DNA of 64,000 nt from positions 1 to 64,000 of the forward strand of contig PDUC01000045.1 of NCBI GenBank assembly GCA_002747255.1, written 5' to 3'. The stretch is from Acidobacteriota bacterium (GTDB lineage Bacteria; Acidobacteriota; Holophagae; Acanthopleuribacterales; Acanthopleuribacteraceae). The position numbers were made by a program, and so were the translations under genes. The notes below the pieces were generated by a model, which worked only from the letters and a program-made list of their open reading frames with translations, made no database searches and had not been told where the DNA came from. Shown here one piece after another: positions 26,737 through 34,241 of this stretch (the first letter of the stretch is position 1; each line of letters opens with the position of its first letter).

Positions 26737-26917
26737 GTTCCAGGTTCTTTAAAAACTGGAAGTTCCCCACTCCTGTAAGTATAAAAAACTTCGTGTTGGA
26801 CATCGAGCATAATCGAGATGATCTCAAGCTCCGGAAGGTAATCTGTCAAACTCACACACCTACCGATCGATTCACATGCATGCGCGACCTCTACAACAAT
26901 CTATCTGCCTGAGAAAC

Positions 26918-27484
26918 CTATTCAGGTAAGATCAATTCTTCGACAATTTCCCTCTGCGATTGGTAGAAGTAATCTTGATCCAGTCCCCTGCCTCCTGGCA
27001 GACGGTCCTGACCGTAATAAGCCAAAACATAGCCATCAGGCCTGTTCTTATTGGTACTTTCCACATTATAAGGCCGGTAAATAATTTCTCCGTCTTCTTC
27101 ATCCTCAAACTCCGGAACCAGTTCATCCGGCAAAACGCTTAAGTCCGATGTTTCAACGGGGTAAAAACCGTTTCTGGCTCTGAAATTATCTAAAGCGACA
27201 GCTATTTGAGAAAATTTCTGTTCGATCCTGGCCTGCTTCGAGCTGTTGAGCAGCTGAAAGAGCTCATCGATATCTATGATCTGTTTTTCTGATTTACCTG
27301 CGTAGCTGGTATCATTGTAATCCGTTATTATTCGCAAAAAGAGCTCTTTGGCTTTATCAAATTCATTGGTGTCTGAGTAGAGAACCGCTTTGTCGTAGAT
27401 TCTTTTGGCTTCTTCTTCTCTCGGGTTGGTACAGCTCCACAAGCCCAAAACAGCAACAAAAAGAACAATGACCCTGGTTTTCAT
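26918..27484 (-). CDS. Lipoprotein with helical repeat and pseudopilin-like domain
   Basis: A 188-residue predicted lipoprotein: signal peptide with lipobox GLWS/Cys18. Residues about 22-65 look like one TPR hairpin (AKRIYDKAVLYSDTNEFDKAKELFLRI, in two pieces). Residues about 85-185 recall the C-terminal part of type II secretion pseudopilins such as GspG (KFSQIAVALDNFRARNGFYP, then an RPYNVESTNKNRPDGYVLAYYG region). There is no prepilin helix. Its function is unknown; the domain call is by pattern only. Separated by about 55 bp from the outer membrane protein gene upstream, so probably co-transcribed. Confidence 0.7.
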   Translation of the reverse strand: MKTRVIVLFVAVLGLWSCTNPREEEAKRIYDKAVLYSDTNEFDKAKELFLRIITDYNDTSYAGKSEKQIIDIDELFQLLNSSKQARIEQKFSQIAVALDNFRARNGFYPVETSDLSVLPDELVPEFEDEEDGEIIYRPYNVESTNKNRPDGYVLAYYGQDRLPGGRGLDQDYFYQSQREIVEELILPE

Positions 27485-27538
27485 GGATTTCCCCCCTCAC
27501 TCCGATGAAATTCTAGCACACAGCGGTACCTCGAGATA

Positions 27539-28090
27539 TTAAAAATGCCAGCCAATACTGACAAGATAGCCCACCATGTCTTTATCGTCGAGCCCGGTGA
27601 GTGTGTCAACCGCATCTTCTTCAAGCGCGTTAGGTGTGTAGAGTATCTTGCCCTGAACGAAGAGTTTATCCAATAAGTTCACACCGGCACCCACTTCAAC
27701 ACCCAGTTTATTGTCGATGACATCCCGATCGATGTCTTGGACATCAACATCGATCAAGTTAACGCCAGCCTGCAAATAAAACAATCCGCCCATGGGGTAG
27801 AACATCGCATCAGCCGCGAACATGCTGTTTATATTCAAACGGCCTTCCACAAGCACTTCATCGTTAAAACGCTCTTCAATGTCACCATCGCTGTCGAGGT
27901 AAAAGCCCTCTACCTTGACACCCATAAAGGGCAGTTTGAACCAGAGATCGGCACCCAGGGCCAATGACCGCTCGTTGCTTTCAAAACCTTTCGTAGGTGA
28001 CATGGCTCCTGCCTGCAAACCGAACCTCAAACCCGCAGATGCCTGCATGGAGAGAATAACCAAACCCAAGAACAACAGTGTTTTTTTCAT
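27539..28090 (-). CDS. Small outer membrane beta-barrel protein
   Basis: A 183-residue exported protein with a signal peptide ending ASA (about residue 19). Alternating hydrophobic strands, for example GLRFGLQAGAMSP, LALGADLWFKLP and MVGYLVSIGWHF, and a terminal Phe indicate an eight-stranded OmpX/OmpA-like barrel inserted by the Bam system. No close family is recognised. AGGTAGGTTATTGG precedes the ATG on the minus strand. Confidence 0.75.
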   Translation of the reverse strand: MKKTLLFLGLVILSMQASAGLRFGLQAGAMSPTKGFESNERSLALGADLWFKLPFMGVKVEGFYLDSDGDIEERFNDEVLVEGRLNINSMFAADAMFYPMGGLFYLQAGVNLIDVDVQDIDRDVIDNKLGVEVGAGVNLLDKLFVQGKILYTPNALEEDAVDTLTGLDDKDMVGYLVSIGWHF

Positions 28091-28300
28091 TCCAATAACC
28101 TACCTCTTTGAACTATTCTGTCGCTTATTATAGCAGTTGGACTGCGCGAACATCTATCTAAACTTTACACGTTGAAAAAGAAGATCACCATACCATTTCC
28201 GGGAGAAACACCGCCCCGAATAAAAAGGCTGAACTTGTTTGGTTGAAGAATCATCTTCTGTTCTTCTTGTGCTTGCAAACAGATTGAAAATAAAATGAAA

Positions 28301-29557
28301 CTACCGCTGGATTGACCTCTTCAATTTCAAAAAATTCGACAATGCCGCTACCGTTTTTTCAGTCGCACCCAAGTTATCCTGAATCAATTCCCGCGCACTT
28401 TGCTGCATTCTTTCGTAGGTTGAGGGCTTCTCGAGCAGAAGCCGAATGACCGAATTGAGTTCTTCGGCCGTTTGCACTTGAATAATCGCTTCTTTTTCCA
28501 GGGCCAAGTCCAGTTCCAGCTTAAAATTGTGCATGCAGGGACCCACCAGGGCGGGGACTCCGGCAGCCAGCGATTCCAGAAAGTTCTGTCCTCCACGCTG
28601 GTTGAAACTACCCCCAATAACGCTCAGAGTGCCATAGGGATAAACGGACGACAACTCTCCGATGGTATTTAAAATAACACAGCGTGAATCCAGCTCACCC
28701 TCTCCATCCCTCAAGACGGGACTGACGCTCTCGAGCGCTTCCTGATGACGTTCAAGGTGCCCGAAATGTCTGGGCACCCAGAGCAGTCTGCTGCCTTCAA
28801 ACTGCTCCAGAAGTAACAGTGCCTGCGGAGCCAGCAGCTCTATTTCATCGTCGCTGATGGAGGAAAAGATGAAAAGCATCGCAGAAGTGGATTCCAGCCA
28901 CACTCGGAGTCTCGAGGATTTCAGTTGGGGGTTGACGTAATCGAACTTGATATTTCCGGTGACTGCCATGCGGTTGTCAGGCAAGCCAAACGCCTTAAAT
29001 CCAGCTCTTTCCGATTCCGAACGCAACAGAGCGCGGTCAATATGCGCCACACTGGCTCGCATGAGTGCATTTTCACTCCATTTGAGTGTTTTCCGGCTCA
29101 GGCGTGCATTGATCAACAGGATGCGTCCTCCGGAACCAGACACAAAGCGATACAGCTCAGGCCATATCTCGGTCTCGACAATGACAAGATTGGGTACGCG
29201 GACGTTCTTGAAGAAACGCCTGAGCGAGAGCGGGTGATCAAAGGGCATCAAGCGGCACTGACAGACCGCTTGTCTCCTTAACGTTTCCAGCCCGGTCTGT
29301 GTACTGCTGGTGAGCAGAAAAGTCGCTCGCTCTTCTTCAGAAAAACGGGAGAGAACCGAATTGAGAATGACGGCTTCACCCAGACTCACCGCGTGCAACC
29401 AGGCCTTGGGTTGAATAGTCAGCGGCTTCGGCCAAAGACGCTGCCACAACCAATCCCTGTTTCTCCAGAAACGCAGAAAGGGAAAGAGCAGTGTTCCAAC
29501 AATTAAAACCATACTTGTAACAACCCAATAAATCAGGTGCCAGATTACTCGCATCAT
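28301..29557 (-). CDS. waaA: 3-deoxy-D-manno-octulosonic acid (Kdo) transferase
   Basis: WaaA (KdtA) is an inner membrane GT-B glycosyltransferase that adds Kdo from CMP-Kdo to lipid A precursor. The N-terminal anchor (IWHLIYWVVTSMVLIVGTLL) is followed by AWLHAVSLGEAVILNSVLSR, LIVETEIWPELYRF and a C-terminal donor site GGSFNQRGGQNFLESLAAGVP (in two pieces). The start at 29557 is preferred because GGAAGGA lies before it. About 418 residues, normal. kdsB and lpxK of the same pathway are elsewhere in the window. Confidence 0.93.
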   Translation of the reverse strand: MMRVIWHLIYWVVTSMVLIVGTLLFPFLRFWRNRDWLWQRLWPKPLTIQPKAWLHAVSLGEAVILNSVLSRFSEEERATFLLTSSTQTGLETLRRQAVCQCRLMPFDHPLSLRRFFKNVRVPNLVIVETEIWPELYRFVSGSGGRILLINARLSRKTLKWSENALMRASVAHIDRALLRSESERAGFKAFGLPDNRMAVTGNIKFDYVNPQLKSSRLRVWLESTSAMLFIFSSISDDEIELLAPQALLLLEQFEGSRLLWVPRHFGHLERHQEALESVSPVLRDGEGELDSRCVILNTIGELSSVYPYGTLSVIGGSFNQRGGQNFLESLAAGVPALVGPCMHNFKLELDLALEKEAIIQVQTAEELNSVIRLLLEKPSTYERMQQSARELIQDNLGATEKTVAALSNFLKLKRSIQR

Positions 29558-29908
29558 ATTGGTTCCTTCCCAACGTGAGCATCGACAATGAGACTGTCTG
29601 CACACCCATTGAGTTTACAATAAAGCGGGTGCTCTATTGCAAGAAAAGTTTGGAACACCTCGTTTAAGCGGGCATGCCATGCGTGCTTCGACAAGCACCA
29701 ACGTCTTTCAACCCGTAAAAAGACCGCGTCCTCATTTCCATTCCAGTCTGCACTTTATCTACCCAGGGGAATCTCCTGTTCAGTCAAAGGCAGCCACATC
29801 GACCCAGAAGCTCAATTCACGTAAAGGATCTCCCCAGAACAAAGCGAATTTTCAATCGTTTAACGTCAGGTCACATGGTATACTTTCCCGTCAAAAGAGG
29901 AGAGCTTT
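29558..29908. other. Intergenic region between divergent waaA and lepB
   Basis: 351 bp. It should hold both promoters. I see no convincing promoter pair, hairpin or open frame. The lepB ATG is preceded by AGAGGAGAG. Confidence 0.4.
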
Positions 29909-30862
29909 ATGCGCACAAAAAAAAAGGATACCAAAAAACCTGAAGAAACGGCCAAAATCGCCAATGAGGATCTTCCCTTCAAAAAAGGTTTCTTGAGAGA
30001 CTGGTTTGAAGTCATTATGTACGGTTTGGCTATTTTTATGTTTTTAAAGGGTTTTGTCTTCCAGAACTTTCAAATTCCCACCTCCTCCATGGAGAACACG
30101 CTCTTGATCGGTGATCACCTCACAGCCAATAAGTTTGTCTATGCACCTTATCAATGGGAATGGGAAAAGAGCATTCTGCCCCTCAAAGATGTGGAACGAG
30201 GCGACGTGGTTGTCTTCAAGTTCCCATTACAAATTACGGATGACTATATCAAACGCTGTGTTGGTCTTCCCGGCGATCGCTTCGAGATTATTAACCACAA
30301 AATCTACGTCAACGGCCAACCGGTCCCGGAAAATTACACCTATTACAAATCCGTAAACATGAGTGGATCCGGCAAACGCGATCCCGACAATGAAAACTAC
30401 CCCCTGGATTATGAAACACAAAAACCGGGCCTGGAGGAAGCTTCCTACATCCAACGTCAGTTCAAACCTATAGATAGTCATGAAGAAAAAGACATGACCC
30501 ATCTCAAACTTTTACCTCTGTTGAACCGAACCATGAAAACACTGCGCTATCTCGACCCGGAGGCAGGACCACACTACCAGCAGTGGATGGAGAAACTGCG
30601 CACGTCAGATGGCTTTGTCATTCCCGATGGGTTCTACTTAATGATGGGTGACAACCGAAACAACAGTGCAGACTCAAGAATATGGGGCCTTGTGCCCAAA
30701 GCACTGATTGAAGGCCGGGCTTACTGTGTCTGGTGGTCCTATGGTGAAGAAACCGGAACGCACCAATTATCCGGCTTTGAACTTATCTACAGTTACATCC
30801 GGGTCGCCTGGCGTATTTTCACCCATACGCATTGGGAACGCTGCTTCCACATCATCGACTGA
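29909..30862 (+). CDS. lepB: Signal peptidase I
   Basis: LepB removes signal peptides on the outer face of the inner membrane. After a charged N-terminus and one membrane helix (about 34-52), box B QIPTSSMENTL carries the nucleophile Ser60, DDYIKRCVGLPGD carries the general base Lys115, and GDNRNNSADSRIWG is box E. The 317-residue length includes an insertion of about 90 residues between boxes D and E (about 140-230). kdsB starts 14 bp after its stop, likely the same operon. Confidence 0.95.
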   Translation: MRTKKKDTKKPEETAKIANEDLPFKKGFLRDWFEVIMYGLAIFMFLKGFVFQNFQIPTSSMENTLLIGDHLTANKFVYAPYQWEWEKSILPLKDVERGDVVVFKFPLQITDDYIKRCVGLPGDRFEIINHKIYVNGQPVPENYTYYKSVNMSGSGKRDPDNENYPLDYETQKPGLEEASYIQRQFKPIDSHEEKDMTHLKLLPLLNRTMKTLRYLDPEAGPHYQQWMEKLRTSDGFVIPDGFYLMMGDNRNNSADSRIWGLVPKALIEGRAYCVWWSYGEETGTHQLSGFELIYSYIRVAWRIFTHTHWERCFHIID

Positions 30863-30876
30863 TCAAAGAGGATAGA

Positions 30877-31617
30877 ATGGATATTTACGCACTCATTCCG
30901 GCCAGGTACGCCTCCACAAGATTCCCCGGGAAACCGCTGGCCCTGATCTCAGGGAAACCCATGATTCAATGGGTCTATGAACTGACGGTTCAAGCAGCTC
31001 ATGTCAAAGAGACCTATGTGGCCACCGACGACAAGAGAATCCGGGATGCCGTACTAGCGTTCGGGGGACAAGTCGTTATGACTTCAGCGGACGCCGCTTC
31101 AGGCTCCGATCGCATTGCCGAAGCCGCTGAGAGCTTGAATGTGGATCATTCCGATCTCATTATCAATGTACAGGGCGATCAACCTCTGCTTAAGGTCGAA
31201 GCCATCGACCACCTCTGCGCAGCCTTTCAGGAAAACAACGAGCTGCAAATGGCCACTCTCGCCGTTCAAACCAGGGACTATCACGTACTAAGTGCACCTA
31301 AAAACGTCAAAGTGGTGCTGGATCGCGACCATTTCGCTCTCTACTTCTCAAGATCACCAATCCCCTTTGGCAGGGACTCCAGTGATTTTGATTCCTACAA
31401 GCATATCGGTGTCTATGCCTATACCAAACAATTTCTGGACATCTTTCGCAAGCTGCCCGCCAGTGTGCTTGAAGAAATTGAAAAACTGGAGCAACTACGC
31501 GTACTGGAACACGGTTACAAGATTAAAGTCATTGTCACCGATTTTGAATCTCCCGATGTGGATCTTCCCGGGGACATCCAGCATGTGGAAAAACTTCTTT
31601 CCAAAAGACACACATAA
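30877..31617 (+). CDS. kdsB: 3-deoxy-manno-octulosonate cytidylyltransferase
   Basis: KdsB makes CMP-Kdo, the donor for WaaA. The start at 30877 (MDIYALIPARYASTRFPGKP) is placed by AGAGG and by the family N-terminus. Other signatures are YVATDDKRI, SGSDRIAEAAE, INVQGDQPLL, YFSRSPIPFGRD and HIGVYAYTKQFLDIF. 246 residues, normal. Co-transcription with lepB is likely from the 14 bp gap. Confidence 0.96.
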   Translation: MDIYALIPARYASTRFPGKPLALISGKPMIQWVYELTVQAAHVKETYVATDDKRIRDAVLAFGGQVVMTSADAASGSDRIAEAAESLNVDHSDLIINVQGDQPLLKVEAIDHLCAAFQENNELQMATLAVQTRDYHVLSAPKNVKVVLDRDHFALYFSRSPIPFGRDSSDFDSYKHIGVYAYTKQFLDIFRKLPASVLEEIEKLEQLRVLEHGYKIKVIVTDFESPDVDLPGDIQHVEKLLSKRHT

Positions 31618-32052
31618 AAACAATTAAATCGCGCCTTTTCGCCGCGCTGCCAAATATCTGTGTCGTATCAGCCACACCCTCGATGGTGACCTAAAACACA
31701 TTGCCACCTCCGTTGGTATCCTGTGCCCTGAAAACGCTTACCCATTTCCCACTGACTGGAGCCATCAGCTTATCAACGCGCAAGACCGTGTGCCAGACTA
31801 TCTCCGGTCTCAAGCACCGCTTGTCATTCGTGCTTCCCCGCATCCTCTTACCCTGCAGAATTTCCCTTGACTCAACAGCCAAAAACAAATACCAATTAAA
31901 CGGTTCAAATAAAATCACTTACCAAACAAAACAAAATTAACGCGCATTTTTATAAAAAATATTATTTATATTTCTTGACAAATTTACACTCAGATTATAT
32001 ATTGTAACTCAGATAAGGGCTATGCCCGAGAACAGAACATCAGGAGGATACG
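31618..32052. other. Intergenic region upstream of Hsp20 genes
   Basis: 435 bp. The left 300 bp show nothing recognisable; the right end is very AT-rich and holds the promoter at 31975-32003. Confidence 0.5.
31975..32003 (+). promoter_or_regulatory. Near-consensus housekeeping promoter of the Hsp20 operon
   Basis: TTGACA (31975-31980), a 17-base spacer and TATATT (31998-32003), with an A/T-rich upstream tract (31949-31974) that could act as an UP element. Transcription would start near 32010, leaving a leader of about 43 bases. I see no CIRCE inverted repeat, so heat control would have to be by another route. Confidence 0.75.
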
Positions 32053-32475
32053 ATGTACGGATTTTCTAGAACATTAAATACCATCATGAATATCCAAAGT
32101 GCGCTTGAGAGAGCCATGGAGGACGGATTTAGTCACACATCAACCTTTAACAGCGGAGTTTTTCCTCCCATTAACATACTGGAAAAAGACGAGCGCATTC
32201 ACGTTATCAGCGAATTGCCCGGCGTTTCTTCAAAAGACCTGAACATCGAAGTCAAAGGGCGCCATCTTCGCATCAAAGGTGAACGCGAACTGAAATACGA
32301 CGATGGTGCCAGCATTCATCGCATGGAGCGAAAAGGCGGTTCATTCGATCGAACCATCGGACTGCCCTACGAAGTAGACAGCGGCAAAGCGGAAGCATCA
32401 TTTGAAAACGGGCTTTTGACCATTGTCCTGCCAAAAGCCGAAAGCGAAAAAACGCAAGTCATTCAGATTAATTAA
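32053..32475 (+). CDS. Small heat shock protein (Hsp20), first copy
   Basis: A 140-residue alpha-crystallin-type holdase chaperone. The alpha-crystallin domain runs from about 38 to 130 (PPINILEKDERIHVISELPG, then SFENGLLTIVLPK), and the short tail VIQIN could supply the I-x-I-type motif used for oligomer formation. The N-terminal arm is 35 residues. AGGAGG precedes the ATG. First of two Hsp20 genes, 10 bp apart; unequal subunits may co-assemble. Confidence 0.93.
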   Translation: MYGFSRTLNTIMNIQSALERAMEDGFSHTSTFNSGVFPPINILEKDERIHVISELPGVSSKDLNIEVKGRHLRIKGERELKYDDGASIHRMERKGGSFDRTIGLPYEVDSGKAEASFENGLLTIVLPKAESEKTQVIQIN

Positions 32476-32485
32476 GGAGGGACTT

Positions 32486-32872
32486 ATGAGCACAAAAGAA
32501 TTGGTACAAACTAAAAAGGAAGCGTTACAGGAAGAGCGCACATCGCCCGAAAAGTACTACATGCCATTGACCGACATTATGGAATACGAAGACCGTCTGG
32601 TTCTTCACATGGATATGCCGGGAATCAGCAAGGACAAAGTCCGCATTAACGTGGAAGACAGCAAGTTAAACGTGGAAACGGAGTTTAATTCCGAAAAGTA
32701 CAGCGGCTTGAAACCCCTTTACTCGGAATACAATGTGGGGCCGTTCACTCGCTCCTTCACGCTTTCCACCAAAATTGATCAAGCCAAGATTGAGGCTGCC
32801 ATGAAAGACGGCGTTCTCAGCATTACCCTGCCTAAAAAGGTCGAGCTGGCAAGAAAGATTTCAGTTAACTGA
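32486..32872 (+). CDS. Small heat shock protein (Hsp20), second copy
   Basis: A 128-residue alpha-crystallin-domain protein. Start at 32486 follows AAGGAGGGA. The core begins YYMPLTDIMEYEDRLVLHMD and ends MKDGVLSITLPKKVE, with tail KISVN. It is clearly diverged from the first copy rather than a recent duplicate. The operon ends in the palindrome at 32951 and the terminator at 33060-33089. Confidence 0.92.
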   Translation: MSTKELVQTKKEALQEERTSPEKYYMPLTDIMEYEDRLVLHMDMPGISKDKVRINVEDSKLNVETEFNSEKYSGLKPLYSEYNVGPFTRSFTLSTKIDQAKIEAAMKDGVLSITLPKKVELARKISVN

Positions 32873-32950
32873 ACCCGGGAAGACAAAGCCTGTGGCGAGT
32901 TGCCAGCGCACCAAAGCGGTTGTTGATGTCCAGGTCCATTCAGCTTGCGA

Positions 32951-32970
32951 TAAAAGCGACGTCGCTTTTA
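32951..32970. repeat. Perfect 20 bp palindrome
   Basis: TAAAAGCGAC followed by its exact complement GTCGCTTTTA, then AAAAAC, 79 bp after the second Hsp20 stop. It could be a protein-binding site or a weak hairpin; it lacks a loop, so it is a poor intrinsic terminator. Confidence 0.5.
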
Positions 32971-33043
32971 AAAACTGAAGCCATCGACACATCGACAGTC
33001 ATGGCAATGCTCGCTGCGGTTTCCTCACCTGGCTGAAGATTAA

Positions 33044-33089
33044 TTTTCTCCTCCACCGTAGCCGGAGTCATCTGACTCCGGCTTTTTTT
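33044..33089 (+). terminator. Terminator preceded by TTTTCTCCTCCAC
   Basis: GCCGGAGTCA (33061-33070) pairs with TGACTCCGGC (33073-33082), then seven T. The 13-mer TTTTCTCCTCCAC (33044-33056) lies just before it and is identical to 48652-48664. As a terminator it would serve the Hsp20 operon 170 bp upstream or an unseen small RNA. Confidence 0.8.
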
Positions 33090-33126
33090 CGTTTGGATGT
33101 GCAACAAGATCAACGCTCCGTGGAAC

Positions 33127-33576
33127 TCACTCCACACCGTAACCCTCACCCCAGTCCATTTGCCAGAGTCTCCATTCTCCATTTTCATTTTGAAACGTCA
33201 AATTGTACAGACCTTCGTTTTGAGGAATAAGGGTACTGCTCATTAAAAGATACATCTTTGCACTGCGTGTCTGCTGACCTGTGCCCTCTATTTCCAGGGC
33301 TCGAATGGAAAGATGGATCTCACGGTGCCTCAGAAAGAGGATTCTCAAGTGATGTAAAATCTCCTGCTTTCCCTGCCCGGCCTGATCTTTAATGGCGTCG
33401 GACAAGTACTCTTCAAACGGATCGAGTTCTCTCCGCTCGGCTCCTTCGACCATGGCATCGATGGCAACTCTTACTTTTTCTTCAGGTGAGAGCTCTCGAA
33501 CCGTGGCACGCCAGTAGATCACGCCGATCAGCACCAGAAAGGTCAGGGCCGCAAACTGAAAGGGTTTGGTTTTCAT
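33127..33576 (-). CDS. Membrane-anchored hypothetical protein, possibly NTF2-like
   Basis: A 149-residue protein with an N-terminal membrane anchor (about 7-23) and an extracytoplasmic domain. The pattern of an initial helix (SPEEKVRVAIDAMVEGAERR), a second helix and then beta strands ending NENGEWRLWQMDWGEGYG suggests an NTF2/SnoaL-like fold, by shape only. Its ATG overlaps the stop of the upstream AlbA_2-domain gene by four bases, so it is the last gene of the valS operon. Function unknown. Confidence 0.7.
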   Translation of the reverse strand: MKTKPFQFAALTFLVLIGVIYWRATVRELSPEEKVRVAIDAMVEGAERRELDPFEEYLSDAIKDQAGQGKQEILHHLRILFLRHREIHLSIRALEIEGTGQQTRSAKMYLLMSSTLIPQNEGLYNLTFQNENGEWRLWQMDWGEGYGVE

Positions 33577-34241
33577 CCGTTCTTTTTCCAGGGTACCGCC
33601 AGCGAGTACTCGCGTTTTTTCTCATTAAAAAAGGAGTACACCCAGCCATTCTTTTCCAGCTCCACAACGATGTGCTTGGCGCGATTGGAGCCGATGTTAC
33701 AGGATCTGGCCAACTGCCTGATGGTTTGCCTGGGTTTGCGACTCATTAGGTTAATGATGTGCTGTTCATGCCGCGACATATCCGCAAACTCCTTATCGAG
33801 ATCGGTGGCCCGAATCCTTCGCATGGTTCTCAAACTCTTTTTGTCGATGGGCAGATTCTCGGAGTGCGACCGGAAATAAGGCCAGGCATCGCTGGGGCGG
33901 TTGGGATCGACAGCGTAAACGGGTTTTGAGTCACTTTCTTCGACATGGACAATTAAAATATCCTGTCCGGGTCCGGCCGAGACAATTTGATGATGGAGCT
34001 CAATGGGTGGATTGCAGTAGAACTGCGCCACTTGATTGGCGAGCTCCAGGGTACCCTCCACATTGGCCAGAGAAGCGATTTTCCCCCGATCGTCCACACC
34101 GAAGAAGACCCTTCCACCGGAAGAGTTCGAGAAAGCGGAAAAGGTTTTGGCCAAGCGCGATAGTTTGGGCATTTGGACTTTAAATTCAGTTTGAAGCCCT
34201 TCGCCCAGCCTCAGTAATTGTAGCAGAGCTTTTGTATTCAA
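33573..34241 (-). CDS. AlbA_2 (Schlafen-type) domain protein with winged helix
   Basis: A 222-residue protein. Residues about 10-130 match the AlbA_2 (formerly AAA_4) putative nucleic acid-binding domain: EGLQTEFKVQMPK, FSAFSNSSGGRVFFGVDD and KPVYAVDPNRPSDAWPYFR. Residues about 150-215 look like a winged helix (MSRKPRQTIRQLARSCNIGS). It may be a DNA-binding regulator. Overlaps valS and the following gene by four bases each, an unusual tight coupling to a tRNA synthetase gene. Confidence 0.8.
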   Translation of the reverse strand: MNTKALLQLLRLGEGLQTEFKVQMPKLSRLAKTFSAFSNSSGGRVFFGVDDRGKIASLANVEGTLELANQVAQFYCNPPIELHHQIVSAGPGQDILIVHVEESDSKPVYAVDPNRPSDAWPYFRSHSENLPIDKKSLRTMRRIRATDLDKEFADMSRHEQHIINLMSRKPRQTIRQLARSCNIGSNRAKHIVVELEKNGWVYSFFNEKKREYSLAVPWKKNG

